Source: Bacteroidales bacterium
Lineage (GTDB): Bacteria; Bacteroidota; Bacteroidia; Bacteroidales; UBA932
DNA: 64,000 nucleotides
NCBI GenBank assembly: GCA_028686425.1
Contig: JAQUBZ010000004.1
Span: 1 to 64,000, forward strand
Direction: 5' to 3'
In this document: positions 15,699-25,464 of the stretch, in pieces
How the letters are laid out: each line of letters opens with the position of its first letter
How positions within the stretch are numbered: the stretch's first letter is position 1
Translations under genes and position numbers: made by a program
The notes under the pieces: generated by a model
The model's input: only the letters and a program-made list of their open reading frames with translations
Told to the model about the DNA's origin: nothing
Database searches by the model: none

Positions 15699-16322
15699 CT
15701 ATTTATAGTCTGTGTAAAGAATACCTTTCAGGTGATCGGTCTCATGTTGGAAAATAACAGCCGTGAATCCCGATACGGTATCGCATTTCGGCTCGAAAGT
15801 GAGTTCGTCATTGTAATTGACCACAATCATGGTGGAGCGGAGTACGGTATCTCTCATGTCAGGAACAGAGAGACATCCTTCCCATCCGTATTTCTTGTCA
15901 GGCGAATAGTAGGAAATGGAGGCGTTGGGATAAAATTCAAAAGGCTCTCCCGATTTGTCAAATCTCTGAACGGCAACAAGCTGTTTGGATATTCCGACTT
16001 GCGGGGCGGCAATGCCTACTCCTGTATTCGCAGTGTCGAGTACCGTACATAACATTCTGTTTCTTAAGATATTATACTCATCTGACTGAAGATCTGTCAT
16101 GGTGAGAGGCGCGGCCTGCAGTCTCAAAAAAGAGAGTTCCGCAGTGTCCAAAGTGGTGAACAGCGGCATTATCCCTGCTGTAGAATCGCTTCCGATTCTT
16201 TCTATTTCCACCTCTGAAAATGAAACGCATTGCCTCCTGCATGATTGCGATACGGTTATCGCAATCAATGCAAGAACAAACGTAAGAGGCAGTATTTTCA
16301 GAAATGATACTTTTCTTTCCAT
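15699..16322 (-). CDS. Exported peptide deformylase-like protein
   Basis: 207 residues from ATG 16322 (alternative start 16337 would overlap the kinase gene). All three deformylase motifs are present: GVGIAAPQVG, WEGCLSVP and the metal-binding QHETDHLKG (HExxH). Ahead of the catalytic domain is a hydrophobic export segment (about 10-25) ending SQSC, a possible lipobox at Cys28, then a spacer of about 60 residues. Ordinary deformylases are cytoplasmic and lack this. It would act in the periplasm or on the membrane, perhaps on N-formyl peptides. Lipidation is uncertain because the lipobox is poor. It is the last gene of the sugar transporter/kinase operon. Confidence 0.85.
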   Translation of the reverse strand: MERKVSFLKILPLTFVLALIAITVSQSCRRQCVSFSEVEIERIGSDSTAGIMPLFTTLDTAELSFLRLQAAPLTMTDLQSDEYNILRNRMLCTVLDTANTGVGIAAPQVGISKQLVAVQRFDKSGEPFEFYPNASISYYSPDKKYGWEGCLSVPDMRDTVLRSTMIVVNYNDELTFEPKCDTVSGFTAVIFQHETDHLKGILYTDYK

Positions 16323-16330
16323 AGTGGTGA

Positions 16331-17284
16331 TTACCATGCAAGTGCACCGGCGCCGAGTATTGCGGCATCGGCTTCGTTAAGTCCTGATTTCAAGATTTGT
16401 ACTTTGTCTTTCCAGATGCCGAGCAAGTTGGCCTCCATGGCATCTTTTGTGGGTTTCATGATCAGATCTCCTGCATCTGCAAGTCCGCCGAACAGTACAA
16501 TGGCTTCCGGGGCGCTGAATGCCACAAAATCAGAGAAAGATGTGCCAAGCATCTTTCCGGTGAATTCAAAGATCTTTACGGCTATCTTGTCGCCTTTCAT
16601 TGCTGCATCAAATACATCCTTTGAGGAGATGTCAATCAGAGATCGGAGAGATGACGGTTCATCGGTCATGTCAAGCCATTCGCGTGCGGTACGGGCAACT
16701 CCGATGGCGGAAGCGTAAGTTTCAAGACAGCCGGTCTTTCCGCAGTTGCACTGACGTCCGTTGTGTCTTACTGCGCATGTGTGCCCCAATTCTCCGGCAA
16801 ATCCGTCATGTCCATAGACAAGTTCGCCATTAATCACGATTCCGCTGCCGACACCTGTTCCGAGGGTTATTTCGATGAAGTTTTTCATCCCTTTTGCTGT
16901 TCCGTAGGTCATCTCGCCTATGGCTGCCGCATTGGCATCATTGGTTACAGTGACAGGCAATCCTGTCTTTTTGTAGATATACTCTTTTAACGGAACGACT
17001 TTTCCTTTTCCCCATGGGAGATTGGCCGCATCTTCGATGGTACCGTGGTAATAGTTACCGTTCGGAGCGCCGATCCCTATCCCTTTTATGGCTTCGACAG
17101 ATACCTGGCTTGACAATTCGAGTATATTGTTGCTCAAGTCATTCATAAATTTCTCGCCATCCTGGGCACCATATATTTTGGTGTCCATCTTCTTTCTTGC
17201 AACGATATGGGCAAATCTGTCCATGATGCCTATTTTGGCCGATTGACCGCCGATGTCAACCCCTACAACATATTCTTTTTCCAT
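16331..17284 (-). CDS. ROK-family sugar kinase, probably glucokinase
   Basis: 317 residues. The ATP motif is near the N-terminus (VGVDIGGQSAKIGI), with the catalytic Asp in TVTNDANAAAIGE, the phosphate loop EITLGTGVGSGIVING, the ROK signature, a zinc site in ELGHTC followed by CNCGKTGCLETYAS, and GLNEADAAILGAGAL at the end. It phosphorylates a hexose, probably glucose, entering through the transporter encoded 19 bases upstream. The call glucokinase rests on this pairing; other hexoses are possible. Confidence 0.9.
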   Translation of the reverse strand: MEKEYVVGVDIGGQSAKIGIMDRFAHIVARKKMDTKIYGAQDGEKFMNDLSNNILELSSQVSVEAIKGIGIGAPNGNYYHGTIEDAANLPWGKGKVVPLKEYIYKKTGLPVTVTNDANAAAIGEMTYGTAKGMKNFIEITLGTGVGSGIVINGELVYGHDGFAGELGHTCAVRHNGRQCNCGKTGCLETYASAIGVARTAREWLDMTDEPSSLRSLIDISSKDVFDAAMKGDKIAVKIFEFTGKMLGTSFSDFVAFSAPEAIVLFGGLADAGDLIMKPTKDAMEANLLGIWKDKVQILKSGLNEADAAILGAGALAW

Positions 17285-17303
17285 AATATTCGATTATTTG
17301 TGA

Positions 17304-18596
17304 TTATTCGGTAACGATATCTTTGTTTACGTTTTTAGAGAATACAAGAGCATACATCATCATGAAGATGAATCCTGCAAATATCAGCCAATAGCTGTTG
17401 AGGAATCCAGCAGAGTCAGCAATTCTACCTTGAATGATAGGGAGGATACCGCCGCCACAAACCATCATCATGAATATTCCGGATGCCATCTCTGTAAATC
17501 TGCCAAGACCCGAGGTCGCAAGGTTGAAGATGCTTCCCCACATCACTGATGTGCATAATCCGCAGAGGATCAGGAACATGATTGAAGTAGGAACGTTCTG
17601 GAGTCCGAATGAGAGATTTGAATTGAATACAGGCATATTCACTGTGGCTGACGGATTGATGAACATGGCCAGCAATACGAATAAGGCACCGATTGCAGTT
17701 GTAGCCGAGAGCATAACCTTGCTTGAAACTTTTCCCCCTATAAGGCCGCCGACAAGACGTCCGATGAACATCAGGAACCAGTATGTACCGCAAAGTGTCC
17801 CTGCAATAGCTTCATCCATTTCAAGACCTCCTGCTCCAAGATCTTCGGTCATATACAGGTTGGCAATGTTAGGAATACCGACTTCTACACCGACATAAAT
17901 GAAGATTGTGATGATTCCGAATATGAAGTGACGGAATGACCATGCGCTGTGTGTCTCTTTCTGAGCACTCTTCTGAGAGGATAGTGCAAGGTGCGGTTCA
18001 GGAATCCTTGTTAATGACAATACTATGAATGCTAACGCGAAGATGCCCATTGCTATAAAGAGGGCAGGGTTTGCATCTGCAATTTGGTTTGCTTCCACAT
18101 TGGAGCCCATCAGATAACCGATAAGGACCGGAACTATGGTTGCGCCGATAGAGTTGCACGCTCCGCCGAACTGAATGAGCTGGTTGCCTTGCTTTTCATT
18201 CTTGCCGAGGCTGTTAAGCATAGGATTGACAACTGTATTGAGCATACACATTGAGAATCCCGATACGAAGGCTCCGACTAAATATACGGCAAAGCTTTCT
18301 GCAATTCCGGAAAGGAGTGTGATGCCTACTCCGACAAATCCCACGATAATGGCCCAGAGGGCTGTCTTTTTGTAACCGAGGCGTTTGAGCATGATGCCGG
18401 CAGGGATACCCATGCAGGCGTATGCGATGAAGTTGGCGAGATTACCCAGCTGTGACAGGAAGTTGCTTGCGCTGAACTGGTCTTTAACAATTACTCCAAA
18501 TGGATTTTGAAGTCCGGTAACGAATGAAATCATGAAGAACAATGCAAACATCATAGCGATCGGGAGTGCATAGTTCGATTTTTTAGTGGTAGTCAT
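17304..18596 (-). CDS. Sugar:proton MFS transporter (GluP/FucP-like)
   Basis: 430 residues with about 12 hydrophobic segments. The FucP/GluP-family features are FFMISFVTGLQNPFGVIVKDQF near the start, PAGIMLKRLGYKKTALWAI, NTVVNPMLNSLGK and GGACNSIGATIVP. It imports glucose, galactose or a related sugar by proton symport across the inner membrane. It is the first gene of an operon with the ROK kinase and the deformylase-like protein, and is divergent from the propeller lipoprotein. Confidence 0.9.
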   Translation of the reverse strand: MTTTKKSNYALPIAMMFALFFMISFVTGLQNPFGVIVKDQFSASNFLSQLGNLANFIAYACMGIPAGIMLKRLGYKKTALWAIIVGFVGVGITLLSGIAESFAVYLVGAFVSGFSMCMLNTVVNPMLNSLGKNEKQGNQLIQFGGACNSIGATIVPVLIGYLMGSNVEANQIADANPALFIAMGIFALAFIVLSLTRIPEPHLALSSQKSAQKETHSAWSFRHFIFGIITIFIYVGVEVGIPNIANLYMTEDLGAGGLEMDEAIAGTLCGTYWFLMFIGRLVGGLIGGKVSSKVMLSATTAIGALFVLLAMFINPSATVNMPVFNSNLSFGLQNVPTSIMFLILCGLCTSVMWGSIFNLATSGLGRFTEMASGIFMMMVCGGGILPIIQGRIADSAGFLNSYWLIFAGFIFMMMYALVFSKNVNKDIVTE

Positions 18597-18637
18597 AATT
18601 TATATTAAGTTTTAATTTTCAGTTTGAAAATATCTTT

Positions 18638-18645
18638 CAAATATA
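18638..18645 (-). promoter_or_regulatory. -7 element for the sugar transporter operon
   Basis: TATATTTG on the minus strand (18645-18638) matches the consensus. No clear -33 box is present. The start point would be near 18631, 35 bases before the ATG. Confidence 0.4.
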
Positions 18646-18713
18646 GACATATTTTCCCGAATAATGGTGATAAAATATATAAGGTATAAAGAAAAACAAT
18701 ATTGGAAAGATAT

Positions 18714-18745
18714 TTTGGTCTGACATAAAATAATGTATAAATTTG
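18714..18745 (+). promoter_or_regulatory. Promoter of the propeller lipoprotein
   Basis: TTTG (18714-18717), 20 bases, TAAATTTG (18738-18745); both boxes match the consensus. The start point would be near 18752, 22 bases before the ATG. Confidence 0.7.
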
Positions 18746-18773
18746 CAAAGACAATCAATTAAAAATCAACTTT

Positions 18774-19964
18774 ATGAATAAAAACTATTTTTCCGCAATT
18801 GTAGCATGTGTTGCGATTGCGATTGTATCGTCTTGTTCGGGTGATAAGGATGGAAGTGTGGGAGTAATCGATATAGAGAAAGGGCTTGATAATGTCGTAT
18901 CGGTCAATTTGAGCGATTATGCCTCTTCTTTGAGTTATTATTCATTAGAGTCCGATTCGGTCCTGCTTCCAGCTATTAACAGATCGACCGTGGTCGATGG
19001 GAATGTCATACTGACAAATCTCAGATCCACTACATTGTATGTCTATTCAAATGATGGTAAATATATAAAGAACCTTGGAGAAAAGGGGAGGGCGAGAAAT
19101 GAATATTCTGTTGCCGGCCAATTAATTCCTGAACCTGATTCAAAATGCCTGACAGTCTGGTCAGGGGATAAAATCGTAACTTATTCGATTGAAACAGGAG
19201 AGTTTGTCAGAGCTTTAGTCGTTGATGAGATTAAAGGATTTGATTGCGGATTTTTCGGCTCCACCGTATATCTCGGTGACGGAAATTATGCAATCGAATC
19301 GCTCGATAAAGAGGCAAATGCCGAGAATGAAACATTGGTGTATGTCGATTCTTGCGGAAATGTGACAGGCTCAGTACAGTTACCTCCGCCATATAATTCT
19401 TTAGTGCAGCTGACAAAGACACAAGTTGTCCCCAATCCTATAAAATGTACGATTTATGAGTATAAGGGGGCCGTTAATGTGATTCCGGGAAAATGCGATA
19501 CCATATTTACCATATCAGATGATATGCTGAGACCAAAATATGTATTTGATTATGGCAGTTTAGAGAGTATCGGTACAGCAAAAGTGATATCAGACAAGAC
19601 ATTTTCAGTAGGAAGAAAATATTTTGAATGTGACAATTTTATCCTGTTTGATGCAAACTTGCCGGCTTCATATACAATATATCCTGATTCGAGGAGAGTG
19701 TATATGATATATGACAAGAATACCAAAAGGACATCAACGGCCGAATATTCAGACAAGTATAAAATGGCGGGATTTACAAACGATATTGATCGGGGGATGC
19801 CGTTCATGCCGGACATGGTGGTTGATGGCAAAATGTATCAATTTGTAGATGCCATCAGTTTCATTGAGGCTGCCGCACTGACCGATGCGCCCGAAATAAA
19901 GAGAATAGCTCAAACTCTGACCGAGACCTCCAATCCGGTAATGATAGTGGCGACACTCAAATAG
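18774..19964 (+). CDS. Six-bladed beta-propeller lipoprotein
   Basis: 396 residues. A lipoprotein signal ends AIVSSC (about residue 21). The body resembles the Bacteroidales 6-bladed beta-propeller family: an early VSVNLSDYASSLSYYSLE, TLYVYSNDGKYIKNLGEKGRARNEY as the first blade hairpin, and later repeats with internal Asp/Gly turns. These proteins are common envelope lipoproteins, with no proven role I can name. The gene is single, with its own promoter and a terminator shared with the convergent DUF1015 gene. Confidence 0.75.
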   Translation: MNKNYFSAIVACVAIAIVSSCSGDKDGSVGVIDIEKGLDNVVSVNLSDYASSLSYYSLESDSVLLPAINRSTVVDGNVILTNLRSTTLYVYSNDGKYIKNLGEKGRARNEYSVAGQLIPEPDSKCLTVWSGDKIVTYSIETGEFVRALVVDEIKGFDCGFFGSTVYLGDGNYAIESLDKEANAENETLVYVDSCGNVTGSVQLPPPYNSLVQLTKTQVVPNPIKCTIYEYKGAVNVIPGKCDTIFTISDDMLRPKYVFDYGSLESIGTAKVISDKTFSVGRKYFECDNFILFDANLPASYTIYPDSRRVYMIYDKNTKRTSTAEYSDKYKMAGFTNDIDRGMPFMPDMVVDGKMYQFVDAISFIEAAALTDAPEIKRIAQTLTETSNPVMIVATLK

Positions 19965-19994
19965 AGTGTATAATACAATAGGGTGTAAACATAA

Positions 19995-20024
19995 AAAAAG
20001 CTGACCTTTTCGGGCCAGCTTTTT
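19995..20024. terminator. Bidirectional intrinsic terminator
   Basis: AAAAAGCTG (19995-20003) pairs with CAGCTTTTT (20016-20024), with further internal CC/GG pairing and A- and T-runs at the outer edges. It serves the propeller gene and the convergent serC-serA-DUF1015 operon. Confidence 0.85.
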
Positions 20025-20040
20025 CTATAGATAAATACGG

Positions 20041-21336
20041 TTATACTAATTTGTGAATAGCAAGACCGCTGCGCAATTTAGGCTCAAACCATGTGGTCTT
20101 TGGAGGCATGATATTGCCGGTATCGGCAATATTGATCAATTGCTTCATAGATACAGGGTAGAGAGCAAATGCGGCAACCATCTCTCCGGAGTCAACTCTT
20201 TTCTTCAACTCTCCAAGTCCGCGAATACCGCCTACGAAATCAATCCTCTTTGAAGTACGAAGATCCTTGATGTCAAGCAATTTGTCGAAGACGAGATTGG
20301 AAAGAATGGTAACGTCGAGTACTCCGATAGGGTCATTATCATTGTAAGTGCCGGGTTTTGCTGTAAGAGAATACCACACTCCTTCAAAATACATTGAGAA
20401 ATTGTGCAATGATGCAGGTTTGTAAGGTTCCGATGAAGGGCAATGGCAAGGAAGTTCACATTCGCATTTGCCACCGTCTCTGGTGCAATCGCATTTACAT
20501 TCAATAATAAAGTCTTTTTGAAGAGCTTCGATAAATTGTTTTGAACTCATTCCGTTCAAATCCTTGATGACGCGATTGTAATCTATAATCTTCAAGTGAC
20601 TTTCAGGGAAAACCACTGCCATGAAGTAGTTGTACTCTTCATTGCCTGTGTGGTGTGGATTCTGTTTGCGCTTCTCTTCTCCAACAAGAGCAGCAGCAGC
20701 TGTCCTGTGGTGACCGTCAGCAACATAGAAAGCAGGAACGGTGCCGAAAATCTCGGTAATACGCTTGATGTCGGCGTCGTTATCGATAACCCAGAAATGA
20801 TGACCGAAGCCGTCTTCTGCAACGAAGTCGTATTCGGCAGGCTTTGCAGTATATCTTGATACGATGCTGTTAATCTCGGAATTGTCAGGATAAGCAAAGA
20901 ATACAGGCTCTACGTTGGCATTCTGGATGCGGACGTGAATCATTCTGTCTTCTTCCTTGTCCTTACGGGTAAGTTCGTGTTTCTTGATCTTGCCTGTCAG
21001 ATAGTCTTCCACGTTGGCGCAAACTACAAGACCGTATTGTGTGCGGCCGTCCATAGTCTGGGCATATACGTAATAGCACTCTTTCTTGTCCTGAACCAGC
21101 CATCCTTTTTCAATCCATTTCTTGAGATTCTCTACAGCCTTGTCATAGACAGGTTGTGAGTGTTCGTCGGCAATCGGATCAAAATCGATTTCGGGCTTGA
21201 TGATATGAAGAAGTGACTTTTCACCTGCTTCGGCTTTGGCTTCAACGGAGTTGAGGACGTCATAAGGACGTGATGCAACTTCTTTTGCAAGAGCTTTTGG
21301 TGGGCGGATAGCCGCAAAAGGTTTAACTTTTACCAT
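20041..21336 (-). CDS. DUF1015 protein linked to the serine pathway, with a Cys-rich insert
   Basis: 431 residues. The DUF1015 family is shown by VKPFAAIRPPKALAKEV with ASRPYDVLNS, then HELTRKDKEEDR and the conserved YVADGHHRTAAA (about 204-215). Family function is not established; it often sits beside serA and serC, as here (7 bases after serA). Unusual is a cluster of seven Cys and one His at 280-299 (C280, C282, C284, C291, C293, C297, C299, H298), which looks like a metal-binding loop. Confidence 0.85.
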   Translation of the reverse strand: MVKVKPFAAIRPPKALAKEVASRPYDVLNSVEAKAEAGEKSLLHIIKPEIDFDPIADEHSQPVYDKAVENLKKWIEKGWLVQDKKECYYVYAQTMDGRTQYGLVVCANVEDYLTGKIKKHELTRKDKEEDRMIHVRIQNANVEPVFFAYPDNSEINSIVSRYTAKPAEYDFVAEDGFGHHFWVIDNDADIKRITEIFGTVPAFYVADGHHRTAAAALVGEEKRKQNPHHTGNEEYNYFMAVVFPESHLKIIDYNRVIKDLNGMSSKQFIEALQKDFIIECKCDCTRDGGKCECELPCHCPSSEPYKPASLHNFSMYFEGVWYSLTAKPGTYNDNDPIGVLDVTILSNLVFDKLLDIKDLRTSKRIDFVGGIRGLGELKKRVDSGEMVAAFALYPVSMKQLINIADTGNIMPPKTTWFEPKLRSGLAIHKLV

Positions 21337-21343
21337 GTCTTCT

Positions 21344-22264
21344 CTATTTATTCAATTGGAAAGTTCTGTCGCCTGTAGCGAAGAATTTACAAATCTGATT
21401 AGCAGCAGCAAGACCTGCATTGATGTTGGCTTCTGCAGTCTCTGCGCCCATTTTTTTAGGGGTTGCAAATACTCTCTTGCCGAATTTCTCGTTAAGTTCT
21501 GCCTGATTCTCGGCAGCAATATCGGTTACATATTTGAGGTCTTCTCTTTCTGCAAGCACTTTTAACAATTCTTCCTCATTTATGACTTCCTTGCGTGCAG
21601 TGTTTACAAGACAGCCACCTTTAGGCATTTTTGACAGCAAAGCATATCCGATAGACTTTTTGGTCTCCGCTGTAGCAGGTATGTGAAGAGATACGAAGTT
21701 GGATTTGCTGTAAAGATCTTCAAGAGAAGCAGCAACAGCAACGCCATCTTTCTTTATTGCTTCTGCAGGAACGAACGGGTCGTAAGCCATGATGTTCATT
21801 CCGAAACCTTTGGCTACTTTTGCAACAAGGCGTCCTACGTTACCGTAAGCCTGAATACCGAGAGTCTTGCCTTTCAATTCACTACCTGTACCGGGAGTGA
21901 AGTTGTTACGTGACATGTAAACCATAAGGCCGAGTGCGAGTTCTGCAACTGCATTTGAATTCTGTCCCGGAGTATTCATTGCAACAATGCCTCTTTCAGT
22001 GCATGCGGCAAGGTCAAGATTGTCGAATCCTGCACCTGCGCGAACAACTATCTTCAAGTTTTTGGCAGCAGCAACTACTTCTTTGGTAACCTTGTCGGAA
22101 CGAACGATAAGAGCATCTGCATCAGCAACTGCTGCATAAAATTCGTCAACTGAAGTATATTTTTCAAGAAGAGCCAATTTGTGGCCGGCACCTTCAACGA
22201 TGGTTCTGATCCCATCGACCGCAGCTTTTGCAAACGGTTTTTCGGTAGCAATTAAAACTTTCAT
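21344..22264 (-). CDS. serA: D-3-phosphoglycerate dehydrogenase, short form
   Basis: 306 residues of the D-isomer 2-hydroxyacid dehydrogenase family. The NAD-binding motif lies in LGIQAYGNVGRLVAKVAKGFG, the arginine in VVRAGAGFDN, and the Glu/His pair towards the C-terminus. It oxidises 3-phosphoglycerate, the first step of serine synthesis. There is no C-terminal ACT domain, so feedback by serine through that domain is not expected. It lies between serC and the DUF1015 gene in one operon, which secures the call. Confidence 0.9.
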   Translation of the reverse strand: MKVLIATEKPFAKAAVDGIRTIVEGAGHKLALLEKYTSVDEFYAAVADADALIVRSDKVTKEVVAAAKNLKIVVRAGAGFDNLDLAACTERGIVAMNTPGQNSNAVAELALGLMVYMSRNNFTPGTGSELKGKTLGIQAYGNVGRLVAKVAKGFGMNIMAYDPFVPAEAIKKDGVAVAASLEDLYSKSNFVSLHIPATAETKKSIGYALLSKMPKGGCLVNTARKEVINEEELLKVLAEREDLKYVTDIAAENQAELNEKFGKRVFATPKKMGAETAEANINAGLAAANQICKFFATGDRTFQLNK

Positions 22265-22272
22265 GATAAATG

Positions 22273-23346
22273 TTATTTATGTAATTGTTCAAATTCTTTC
22301 ATGCAGTCAACCAATGCCTGAACACTTTCGATAGGGCAGGCATTATAGATAGAAGCACGGAAACCGCCTACTGAACGGTGTCCTTTGATACCAACCATTC
22401 CTCTCTCTTTGGCAAATGCCATAAATTCATCTTGAATGTCTTCGTGACCGGGAGCAGGAACGAAGCATACGTTCATGATTGAACGGTCTTCCTTGGCAGC
22501 AGTGCCTACAAATAGAGAGTTGCGGTCTATTTCATCATAGAGAAGCTGTGCCTTTGCTACGTTTCTCTTGTTGATTTCTTTAAGTCCGCCCATGCTCTTA
22601 ACCCATTTCAAAGTTTCGGTCATGACGAAAATAGGGAATACAGGAGGAGTGTTGAACATTGAATCATTATCAATATGAGTTCTGTAATCGAGCATTGTAG
22701 GGATGTAACGTGTAACCTTGCCGAGAACGTCTTTGCGTACGATTGCAAAGATAACGCCTGCGGGACCTACATTTTTCTGTGCACCACCGTAGATAAGAGC
22801 ATATTTGCTGACATCTACAGGACGGCTCATGATATCTGATGACATATCGGCAACCAAATTGACAGGGCAATCCATGTCTTCTCTGATTTCAGTTCCGTAA
22901 ATTGTATTGTTGGTAGTGATATGGAAATAATCCAGATCCGCAGGAATTTCGTATCCTTTTGGGATATAGCTGAAAGTCTTATCTGCCGATGAAGCAATAC
23001 ATACGGCATTACCTATGCCTTTAGCCTCTTTCAAAGCTTTTTTAGCCCATACGCCTGTTTCAAGATAACCTGCTTTGTTTTCAAGAAGGTTCATTGCAAC
23101 ATACAAGAATTGGAGTGAAGCTCCACCACCGAGGAATAATACTTCGTAATTGTCGGGAATATTGAGCAATTCTCTCCAAAGACCGCGACATTCGTCCATT
23201 ACGGCTTCCCATTCTTTTGAGCGGTGAGAAACTTCTATGACAGACATGCCTGTTCCTTTGAAATCTTGCAGAGCAGCGATTGCTGCATCGATAGCAGGCT
23301 TCGGTAATACGCAAGGACCTGCATTAAAATTGTAAGCTTTTTTCAT
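22273..23346 (-). CDS. serC: Phosphoserine aminotransferase
   Basis: 357 residues, class V PLP aminotransferase. It begins [15 protein letters not shown] with [13 protein letters not shown] shortly after. GGGASLQF binds the PLP phosphate, and the PLP Lys lies in [12 protein letters not shown]. It converts 3-phosphohydroxypyruvate to phosphoserine. It is the first gene of the serC-serA-DUF1015 operon, behind a TATCTTTG promoter element. Confidence 0.95.
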   Translation of the reverse strand: MKKAYNFNAGPCVLPKPAIDAAIAALQDFKGTGMSVIEVSHRSKEWEAVMDECRGLWRELLNIPDNYEVLFLGGGASLQFLYVAMNLLENKAGYLETGVWAKKALKEAKGIGNAVCIASSADKTFSYIPKGYEIPADLDYFHITTNNTIYGTEIREDMDCPVNLVADMSSDIMSRPVDVSKYALIYGGAQKNVGPAGVIFAIVRKDVLGKVTRYIPTMLDYRTHIDNDSMFNTPPVFPIFVMTETLKWVKSMGGLKEINKRNVAKAQLLYDEIDRNSLFVGTAAKEDRSIMNVCFVPAPGHEDIQDEFMAFAKERGMVGIKGHRSVGGFRASIYNACPIESVQALVDCMKEFEQLHK

Positions 23347-23379
23347 ATAATAAATATTTTATTCGTTTATATAATTTGA

Positions 23380-23387
23380 CAAAGATA
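23380..23387 (-). promoter_or_regulatory. -7 element for the serC operon
   Basis: TATCTTTG on the minus strand (23387-23380) is an exact consensus match; the -33 region is only T-rich. The implied leader to the ATG at 23346 is about 27 bases. Confidence 0.5.
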
Positions 23388-23420
23388 GTCTTTTTTATTT
23401 CAGATTAAAATTAAAACTGA

Positions 23421-23894
23421 TTAATCGCTGATGATTTTTAAGTTTCTGAGGTCTGTTGCCTTCTCGCAATAATGGCAAAGAAGCAAAGTCTCTTTGCCTT
23501 TGACTATTGTGGTAAATTTGGTATCAATCTTCTGATGGTTGGTGACACACATCGGATTCATGCACTTTACTATGCCTACAACTTCTTCCGGAATGGAAAT
23601 CACTTTTTTTTCCACTACCGCATAATTTTTTATAATGTTGATTGTGGCCTGAGGTGCTACAAGGGCGATTTTGTTGATTTCCTCATCTTCAAAAAATCTT
23701 TCTGAAATCTTGATAATTCCCTTTTTGCCAAGACTTTTGCTGTCTAAATTACTCCCTATGGTTATCTGATTGTTACCCTGTGTCAGGTGGAGGATATCTA
23801 TTACCTTGAATAAATTGTCTGCAGGTATATGGTCAAGTACTGTTCCATTCTTGATGGCAGTGACTTTCAATTGGTTGTCTTCTGTTTTAGTCAT
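23421..23894 (-). CDS. pyrI: Aspartate carbamoyltransferase regulatory chain
   Basis: 157 residues. The N-terminal effector-binding domain reads KNGTVLDHIPADNLFKVIDIL, and a zinc domain has CMNPMC and CHYC. It binds the catalytic chain and carries allosteric nucleotide sites. It directly follows pyrB (8-base gap). Confidence 0.95.
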   Translation of the reverse strand: MTKTEDNQLKVTAIKNGTVLDHIPADNLFKVIDILHLTQGNNQITIGSNLDSKSLGKKGIIKISERFFEDEEINKIALVAPQATINIIKNYAVVEKKVISIPEEVVGIVKCMNPMCVTNHQKIDTKFTTIVKGKETLLLCHYCEKATDLRNLKIISD

Positions 23895-23902
23895 CTTGTA
23901 AA

Positions 23903-24808
23903 TTATTTATATCCAAGTAAATATGCTATGATTGCCATTCTTACATACATACCGTTCTCGGCTTGTTTGAAATAATAGGCGTAAGGAGTATCGTCCACAT
24001 TTGTGGCGATTTCGTTAATTCTCGGCAGCGGGTGGAGAATCTTCATATTCGACCTGACATTGGTGAGCATTTTAGCATCTAACCTGTAAATGTCTTTGAC
24101 TTTTTCATATTCAATCGGGTCGCTGAAGCGCTCCTGCTGCACTCTTGTCATGTACAGTATATCTGTATTGTCTATATGCTCGGTCAGTTGTGAGGTTTCG
24201 GTGTATTTTATCCCCTTCTCCTCTAAAAACGATTTGTATTCAACAGGCATTTTCAGCTCGTCCGGGGCGGTAAAAATGTAGTTTGGAGAGAAATGAGACA
24301 TGGCTTGAAGCAGAGAATGGACGGTACGTCCGTACTTCAGGTCGCCGACCATATTGATAGTCAGATCTGTCAGCCTGTTTTGAGTCTGCTTGATGGTGTA
24401 TAGGTCCAGAAGTGTCTGGGAAGGGTGCTGATTGGCTCCGTCGCCGGCATTGACCACAGGAACAGAGGCGACCTCCGAGGCATATCTTGCGGCCCCTTCG
24501 AGTGGATGCCTCATTACTATGATATCTACATAGTTGGATACCATTTTGATGGTGTCTTTCAGAGTTTCTCCTTTGGTTATGCTTGTGTTTCCCGTATCGG
24601 AAAATCCGATAACACGTGCTCCCAATCGGTTTGATGCTGTCTCAAAACTGAGCCTTGTACGTGTAGAAGGCTCAAAAAAGATGCAGGCAACAACCTTCCC
24701 GTCCAGAATTTTTTGAGATTTGTTTTTTTCAAATTCCGCTGCGACATCAAGAATATGCAGGATTTCATCTTTTGTGAAATCGTGGATTGATATTAAACTT
24801 TTTGGCAT
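23903..24808 (-). CDS. pyrB: Aspartate carbamoyltransferase catalytic chain
   Basis: 301 residues. The carbamoyl-phosphate site [12 protein letters not shown] is followed by the GETLKDT loop and HPLPRINEI at the C-terminal side. It makes carbamoyl-aspartate, the committed step of pyrimidine synthesis. Its start overlaps the end of yigZ by 16 bases, so the three genes yigZ-pyrB-pyrI are likely one transcript. Confidence 0.95.
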   Translation of the reverse strand: MPKSLISIHDFTKDEILHILDVAAEFEKNKSQKILDGKVVACIFFEPSTRTRLSFETASNRLGARVIGFSDTGNTSITKGETLKDTIKMVSNYVDIIVMRHPLEGAARYASEVASVPVVNAGDGANQHPSQTLLDLYTIKQTQNRLTDLTINMVGDLKYGRTVHSLLQAMSHFSPNYIFTAPDELKMPVEYKSFLEEKGIKYTETSQLTEHIDNTDILYMTRVQQERFSDPIEYEKVKDIYRLDAKMLTNVRSNMKILHPLPRINEIATNVDDTPYAYYFKQAENGMYVRMAIIAYLLGYK

Positions 24809-25407
24809 ATATGTGTATTTTTTAATAATTCTCTGAATTGGTCTATCTGAGTAAGTCTGACTTTGACATCGATGGTACAGCTTAAATCAAAGTTTTGAGT
24901 TGACGGGGTGATATTCAAATCTTTCAAAACTTTCATCACTTCATTCATCTGCAAATAATCAAAAGTGACGGTATAAATCTCTCCGGCTATCTTTTCTATG
25001 ATACGGGCATTTGCTATTGCATCTGCGGCAGCACTTTTATACGCCTTTATCAGGCCGGGGACACCAAGTTTGATGCCTCCGAAATATCTCACCACGACAA
25101 TCAGCAAATCACTTAGTTCATTTGAAAGAATCTGTCCGTAGATGGGCTTCCCTGCAGTTGACGAAGGCTCTCCGTCATCATTTATTCTCCATTTGTCACC
25201 AAGATAACCGAGCCTGTATGCATAACAGTGATGGCGTGCGTCAAAATATTCTTTTTTAATCTCCGAGAGTATCGATTTGACCTGCAGTTCCGTTTCAACA
25301 GGATAAGCGAAAGATATAAATTTGCTCCCGTTGTCTTTGTATAGTCCTTTCGAGAGCGTGGCGATGCTTTTATAGCAATCCGGTGCAGATTTATAATTCG
25401 ATTCCAT
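24793..25407 (-). CDS. yigZ: YigZ/IMPACT-family protein
   Basis: 204 residues from ATG 25407 ([10 protein letters not shown]); the upstream extension of the frame has no family similarity. The IMPACT core is clear: KSKF-like [11 protein letters not shown], then [22 protein letters not shown] and [19 protein letters not shown]. The C-terminal part is the DUF1949-like domain. Family members are linked to translation or stress control, but the bacterial function is poorly defined. Confidence 0.9.
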   Translation of the reverse strand: MESNYKSAPDCYKSIATLSKGLYKDNGSKFISFAYPVETELQVKSILSEIKKEYFDARHHCYAYRLGYLGDKWRINDDGEPSSTAGKPIYGQILSNELSDLLIVVVRYFGGIKLGVPGLIKAYKSAAADAIANARIIEKIAGEIYTVTFDYLQMNEVMKVLKDLNITPSTQNFDLSCTIDVKVRLTQIDQFRELLKNTHICQKV

Positions 25408-25413
25408 ATCGAG

Positions 25414-25444
25414 TTGTAAAAGTACTCCTTTTTTAGTAAATTTG
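25414..25444 (+). promoter_or_regulatory. Promoter of the 25465 gene and miaA
   Basis: TTG (25414-25416), 20 bases, TAAATTTG (25437-25444, exact -7). The start point would be near 25451, 14 bases before the ATG. Confidence 0.6.
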
Positions 25445-25464
25445 CAATATAAATTGAAGGTGAT

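Noticed and set aside
21344-22264. SerA as truncated by loss of its ACT domain
   Set aside because: The short ACT-less form is a normal variant, and the gene ends cleanly within an intact operon.
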